DNA of 10,697 bases from Bacteroidales bacterium GP3 (lineage in GTDB: Bacteria; Bacteroidota; Bacteroidia; Bacteroidales; Muribaculaceae). Numbering within the stretch: the first letter of the stretch is position 1; the number at the start of each line of letters is the position of its first letter. The notes below the pieces were generated by a model that searched no databases, was not told the origin of the DNA, and saw only the letters and a program-made list of their open reading frames with translations. The stretch covers positions 1 to 10,697 of the forward strand of contig DAAK01000120.1 in assembly GCA_001701075.1 (NCBI GenBank), read 5' to 3'. The position numbers and the translations under genes are program-made. Positions 7,481-10,697 of the stretch are shown piece by piece.

Positions 7481-9115
7481 ATGAAGAAAAATTACTTCTT
7501 CTCAGCAGCCATGTTTATGGGAGCTGCTGTAATGCTCAGCCCAGTAGCAAACGCAGACGGCTGGCGCAACATGAATCATCTTCTTCCCAACGTTTCCAAA
7601 GCTACTGGCTGGAGCGGCGTAGTGACTGGTGGCAACGGCGAAAAAGGTATCGGTGAAATTTTCGCAGGTGCTGGCAAAGTTTACCAGGTGGTACGCGATC
7701 TCCCTGCAGGTGAATACACCCTTACAGCCAACGCTTTCTATCGTGACTCACAGCCTTGGGTATCAGCAGCTCGTCACTTTGATGGCGGAGAGACTAAGGA
7801 TGCCTATATCTTCATCAATGATACAGAGGCTGAGGTAAAATCACTTTACGACGTTGACGGTCTGACTCGCGAAAGCCTATATAATGGCGATGAGTATGTT
7901 TGGGGATTAGTACCAAACGACCTTGATGCGGCTGCTGAAGCATTCGCTGCTGGCAACTATGTCAACACAGTGAAAGCAAACCACCCTGGTGGTGACCTCG
8001 TACTCGGTTTCGTATGCTACGGCAAGCCTAACACTCTTGTTGAGAATGCTCAAGTGACTGAAGACGACTGCAACGCATGGAGCTGCTTCTCTAATTTCAA
8101 GCTTGTCAATGCCGCTGGTGAAGAAATCGCACTTGGTGGCGAAGGTAAGTTTGACATGGCAAATGATGCTAATTGGAGTGTGGAAAATGTAATTGGTGGC
8201 AACAAGGGCCGTGGTATCCAGAATGGTGGTGTCTTCTCAAAGACCAATGCTTCTGTTTACGACCACTCTGTGACAATTGCTGATGTTCCAGCTGGCAAAT
8301 ATCGTTTCTCAATCCAGTCATTCAACCAGCACTTCCTCGGTGCTCACTCTGGCTACTTCATTCCTATGAAGGAAGCATGGTATGTACACGAAGGAAAGTC
8401 AGCATACGACCTTTACAAGGAAGGTGCTACAGAATATATGCGTGGCGATGTACGTGGTGAGACTCTTCGCGATGCTACTGTAAGCGTTGACAAACTTGGT
8501 GCTTATCTCTATGCTTACAATGGTGAAAAGATTCTTATGAAAGACTACTGGGATGGTGACAATGAGGTTAACGACTGGTTCCTCGGATATGAAGATCCAG
8601 AAACTGGCAAGCATGTAGATGGTTGCAAGGACCTCTGCAGCGTTGCAATCGAAAAACCGATCCTCAACCTCTTCGAACTTGACTTCCCCGAATATCTCGA
8701 AGTTCAGAACTACAAGATGCCTAACGGCGATTGGAAATATATAAACTGGGAAGGCAACCCCGTATGGTTCGAATCAGGCCACATGCGTGAAGTTGCTGCA
8801 GCTTTCATTAAGGATCCAAGCCTTTACAAAAACACTATCGAATTCGAACTTGCAGAACCTTCAACTTTGACAATCGGTTACCACAAGGACGTAAACCAGA
8901 ACAACTACGCTAACCCCGTATATGACTTCAAGCTCGAACAATACGATCCTGACTACACTGGCTATGGCGAAGGATCTGGCGTTGCTGATGTTACTGTAGA
9001 TGCTAATGCACCTGTCGAATACTTCAACCTCCAGGGTGTACGTGTTGCTAACCCCGAAAGCGGTCTTTATATCGTTCGTCAGGGCAACAAGGTTTCTAAG
9101 AAAGTTATCCGCTAA
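7481..9115 (+). CDS. Secreted protein of unknown function, two beta-sandwich-like halves and T9SS-like C-terminal tail
   Basis: This encodes 544 residues. Residues 1-25 are a signal peptide with likely cleavage after VANA; there is no lipobox Cys. Two related regions can be seen. The first begins near residue 43 with GWSGVVTGGNGEKGIGEIF and reaches DLPAGEYTLTANAFYR. The second begins near 230 with NWSVENVIGGNKGRGIQ and reaches IADVPAGKYRFSIQSFNQ. Each looks like a jelly-roll/CBM-like fold with a PAGxY strand, and the first ends in a CFSNFKLVNAAGEEI strand. The last 38 residues (507-544), with PVEYFNLQGVRV, SGLYIVRQG and KKVIR, resemble type IX secretion C-terminal sorting domains of the kind common in gut Bacteroidales. 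No catalytic motif was recognised. Its place after susD suggests a glycan-binding accessory protein (inference). All 14 arginine codons are CGT or CGC, unlike the GH95 gene, which suggests high expression. Sure as a gene, unsure in function. Confidence 0.88.
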   Translation: MKKNYFFSAAMFMGAAVMLSPVANADGWRNMNHLLPNVSKATGWSGVVTGGNGEKGIGEIFAGAGKVYQVVRDLPAGEYTLTANAFYRDSQPWVSAARHFDGGETKDAYIFINDTEAEVKSLYDVDGLTRESLYNGDEYVWGLVPNDLDAAAEAFAAGNYVNTVKANHPGGDLVLGFVCYGKPNTLVENAQVTEDDCNAWSCFSNFKLVNAAGEEIALGGEGKFDMANDANWSVENVIGGNKGRGIQNGGVFSKTNASVYDHSVTIADVPAGKYRFSIQSFNQHFLGAHSGYFIPMKEAWYVHEGKSAYDLYKEGATEYMRGDVRGETLRDATVSVDKLGAYLYAYNGEKILMKDYWDGDNEVNDWFLGYEDPETGKHVDGCKDLCSVAIEKPILNLFELDFPEYLEVQNYKMPNGDWKYINWEGNPVWFESGHMREVAAAFIKDPSLYKNTIEFELAEPSTLTIGYHKDVNQNNYANPVYDFKLEQYDPDYTGYGEGSGVADVTVDANAPVEYFNLQGVRVANPESGLYIVRQGNKVSKKVIR

Positions 9116-9126
9116 TTTGTTCAGTT

Positions 9127-9158
9127 GTTTAATCGTTTAATTGTTTAAGCGTTTAAAC
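9127..9158 (+). repeat. Four tandem 8-bp GTTTAA-based units
   Basis: Starting 12 bp after the stop codon, four 8-bp units share a GTTTAA core and differ in the last two bases: TC, TT, GC and AC. The array ends 18 bp before the terminator stem. It could be a slippage-prone repeat or a repeated protein-binding site. No function is evident. Confidence 0.75.
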
Positions 9159-9171
9159 TTGAGAATCTATA

Positions 9172-9213
9172 AAAAAGGGCGCGTATCCTACGCAAGGATG
9201 CGCGCTTTCTTTA
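9172..9213 (+). terminator. Rho-independent terminator after the secreted protein gene
   Basis: GCGCGTATCCT (9179-9189) pairs with AGGATGCGCGC (9195-9205) around an ACGCA loop, 11 pairs with one G-U. A run of A lies before the stem and TTTCTTT after it, so it could act in both directions. The GH95 start codon is only 15-20 bp further on, so that gene depends on read-through or on a promoter inside this short gap. I see no good promoter there. Confidence 0.85.
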
Positions 9214-9228
9214 AATAAAATATACATT

Positions 9229-10697
9229 ATGACAATACGAACCATCATCACAGGGGTAGCGCTGTCGATGGCAGTTCTCCCCGTTTTGTCAGCCCCAACT
9301 GCTCCAAAGTTCAGCGACGATAATACTGATTATTGGTATTATATACATTTTGCTGCTGGGGATGGGGTGCTTACATGCCAAGGTAAGTCGGTCAATGCTG
9401 TGACTGAGGTGGCTGACTCCCAAAAGTTGTCACAATTATGGAAATTTATCGGCACTGAAGATAATTTTTTCATTGTAAATAAAAAAGATGGCGAATTTGT
9501 ACAAATGAAATGGGCCGTCAGTGCCACGAATAAGGCTGAGGAAGCATCATATTTCAAACTTGTGGCTTCTGAAAATGCTACATATAGTGACTGCTGGGAA
9601 ATAGAATACCCTGAAGGCGAGGCAGGATTGAATCATTGGAACCAATGGTATAAGACTGGCACAGGCGTCAATATCGCTTTGAACGCTCCAGGAGCATCGA
9701 ATAATGCCATAACCTTCATCGAAGAAGGGAATCTTCCTAATGTTCCCAAGTTTTCGAAAATTGGAGAATTCAATACCTTAGGAATAGAAGGCTATACCCC
9801 AGAACACCGAAACACTATATGGTTTACTCAACCGGCTACCGCCGCCTCTGGAGATCCTTGGATGGAATATTCACTCCCAATAGGCAACGGTCGTCTCGGT
9901 GCGATGGTCTATGGAGGTGTGGCTCAGGATCACATCCAGTTTAACGAAAAATCACTATGGAACGGAAGCACTACAACACGAGGCAACTACATGAACTTCG
10001 GAGATGTATATGTGGAAGAAATATCCGATATATTTGGTGATTCATCCGATAATGCCATATCTTCCTATGTGCGTAATCTTGATCTATCTGAAGGAAAGGC
10101 AAACGTTTCATTCACATCTCCAGACGGAGCGACCAACTATACAAGGGAATATATCGCCAGCTATCCCGATAATGTAGTAGCCATGCGCTATGCCGCTTCA
10201 GAAGGGGAAAAAATAAATCTCCGTATAAGACTTTTTTCAGGAGTCAAACAAGGGTTCCTATGTCCGGAATATGCCGACGGAACTATTTCCATAGCAGGAC
10301 TCCTTGATTATATCAGTTTTAAGGCTATGCTCAAGGCAGTGCCTACCGGTGGCTCAATGACTACTCTCGACGATTGCATTGAGGTGCGTGACGCTGACGA
10401 ATTGCTTCTTATATTGGGAGCTGCAACTAACTACGATATCCATTCTCCTACATATATCGTCTCGGCTGAATCTACATATGCGCAAGTTGAAGCAGATGTT
10501 GAAGCTGCGGCAACAAAAGGTTGGGAAACCATTCTCAGCTCTCATGAAGAAGATTACCAGAATCTCTTCGACCGAACAACTTTCGTAGTTAATGCAGCTG
10601 AAAACACTCTCCCTGCCGACAAGATGGTAAATCAATATAATTCCTTTAGAAACAACTCCCGTCTGAAGCCTACCAACCTGATGCTTGAGGAACTATA
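9229..10697 (+). CDS. Glycoside hydrolase family 95 (alpha-L-fucosidase/alpha-L-galactosidase), 3' end cut by window
   Basis: The ATG at 9229 opens a frame with no stop to the window end, giving 489 complete codons. Residues 1 to about 22 are a signal peptide (ALSMAVLPVLSA) without a lipobox, so the enzyme is probably periplasmic. Residues about 28-180 are an extra domain with a QxW-type motif (SQLWKF, 68-73), a WYYIHF strand and FFIVNK, which suggests an R-type-lectin-like beta-trefoil. The GH95 N-terminal domain starts near 197 with IWFTQPA and shows WMEYSLPIGNGRLGAMVYGG (211-230), IQFNEKSLWNGS (236-247) and YTREYIASYPDNVVAMRY. The last residues, MLEELY, match the start of the catalytic (alpha/alpha)6 barrel region. 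GH95 enzymes act by inversion, mostly on alpha-1,2-linked L-fucose, some on L-galactose. The catalytic acid and base residues lie beyond the window and cannot be checked. Full length is probably over 800 residues. Placed in the PUL, it would trim imported oligosaccharides. Confidence 0.93.
   Translation, partial: MTIRTIITGVALSMAVLPVLSAPTAPKFSDDNTDYWYYIHFAAGDGVLTCQGKSVNAVTEVADSQKLSQLWKFIGTEDNFFIVNKKDGEFVQMKWAVSATNKAEEASYFKLVASENATYSDCWEIEYPEGEAGLNHWNQWYKTGTGVNIALNAPGASNNAITFIEEGNLPNVPKFSKIGEFNTLGIEGYTPEHRNTIWFTQPATAASGDPWMEYSLPIGNGRLGAMVYGGVAQDHIQFNEKSLWNGSTTTRGNYMNFGDVYVEEISDIFGDSSDNAISSYVRNLDLSEGKANVSFTSPDGATNYTREYIASYPDNVVAMRYAASEGEKINLRIRLFSGVKQGFLCPEYADGTISIAGLLDYISFKAMLKAVPTGGSMTTLDDCIEVRDADELLLILGAATNYDIHSPTYIVSAESTYAQVEADVEAAATKGWETILSSHEEDYQNLFDRTTFVVNAAENTLPADKMVNQYNSFRNNSRLKPTNLMLEEL

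Overview
The window reads as part of a polysaccharide utilisation locus (PUL) of a gut-type Bacteroidales bacterium. The support is SusC- and SusD-family genes, Bacteroidetes-style lipoprotein signals, A-rich leaders without Shine-Dalgarno sequences, and a C-terminal 'YFNLQG...GLYI' tail of a kind common in Muribaculaceae and Prevotellaceae. I favour Muribaculaceae or a relative, as inference only. All supported genes are on the + strand. I see no tRNA, rRNA, CRISPR array, insertion sequence or regulator gene.

Left part (1-2376): the 3' end of one operon. It holds a SusD-family protein cut by the window edge and, 21 bp later, a small lipoprotein with an Ig/Calx-beta-like N-terminal half, which is probably a surface glycan-binding protein. 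A strong intrinsic terminator (2337-2376) closes it. The partner SusC should lie upstream of the window.

Middle (2377-7430): an AT-rich leader of about 260 bp with a candidate Bacteroides-type promoter and a hairpin, then a second SusC/SusD pair. This SusC is split by a frameshift at about 2870: the first 79 residues lie in one frame and the other roughly 940 in the -1 frame. The break sits on a GGGAAAG heptamer in the phase of a -1 slippery site, so a one-base deletion, an assembly error and programmed frameshifting are all possible. The intact SusD follows and ends at a perfect 10-bp hairpin without a U-tract.

Right part (7431-10697): a 544-residue secreted protein with no family I can name. 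It has two related beta-sandwich-like halves, a T9SS-like tail and codon use suggesting high expression. A tandem 8-bp repeat and an intrinsic terminator follow. The last gene, cut by the window end, is a glycoside hydrolase family 95 enzyme (alpha-L-fucosidase/alpha-L-galactosidase family) with an extra lectin-like N-terminal domain.

Working model (inference): the SusC/SusD pair binds and imports an oligosaccharide carrying alpha-L-fucose or alpha-L-galactose, the two accessory binding proteins help capture it outside the cell, and the GH95 enzyme removes the terminal sugar after import. The glycan source (host mucin, milk or plant wall) cannot be decided from this window.
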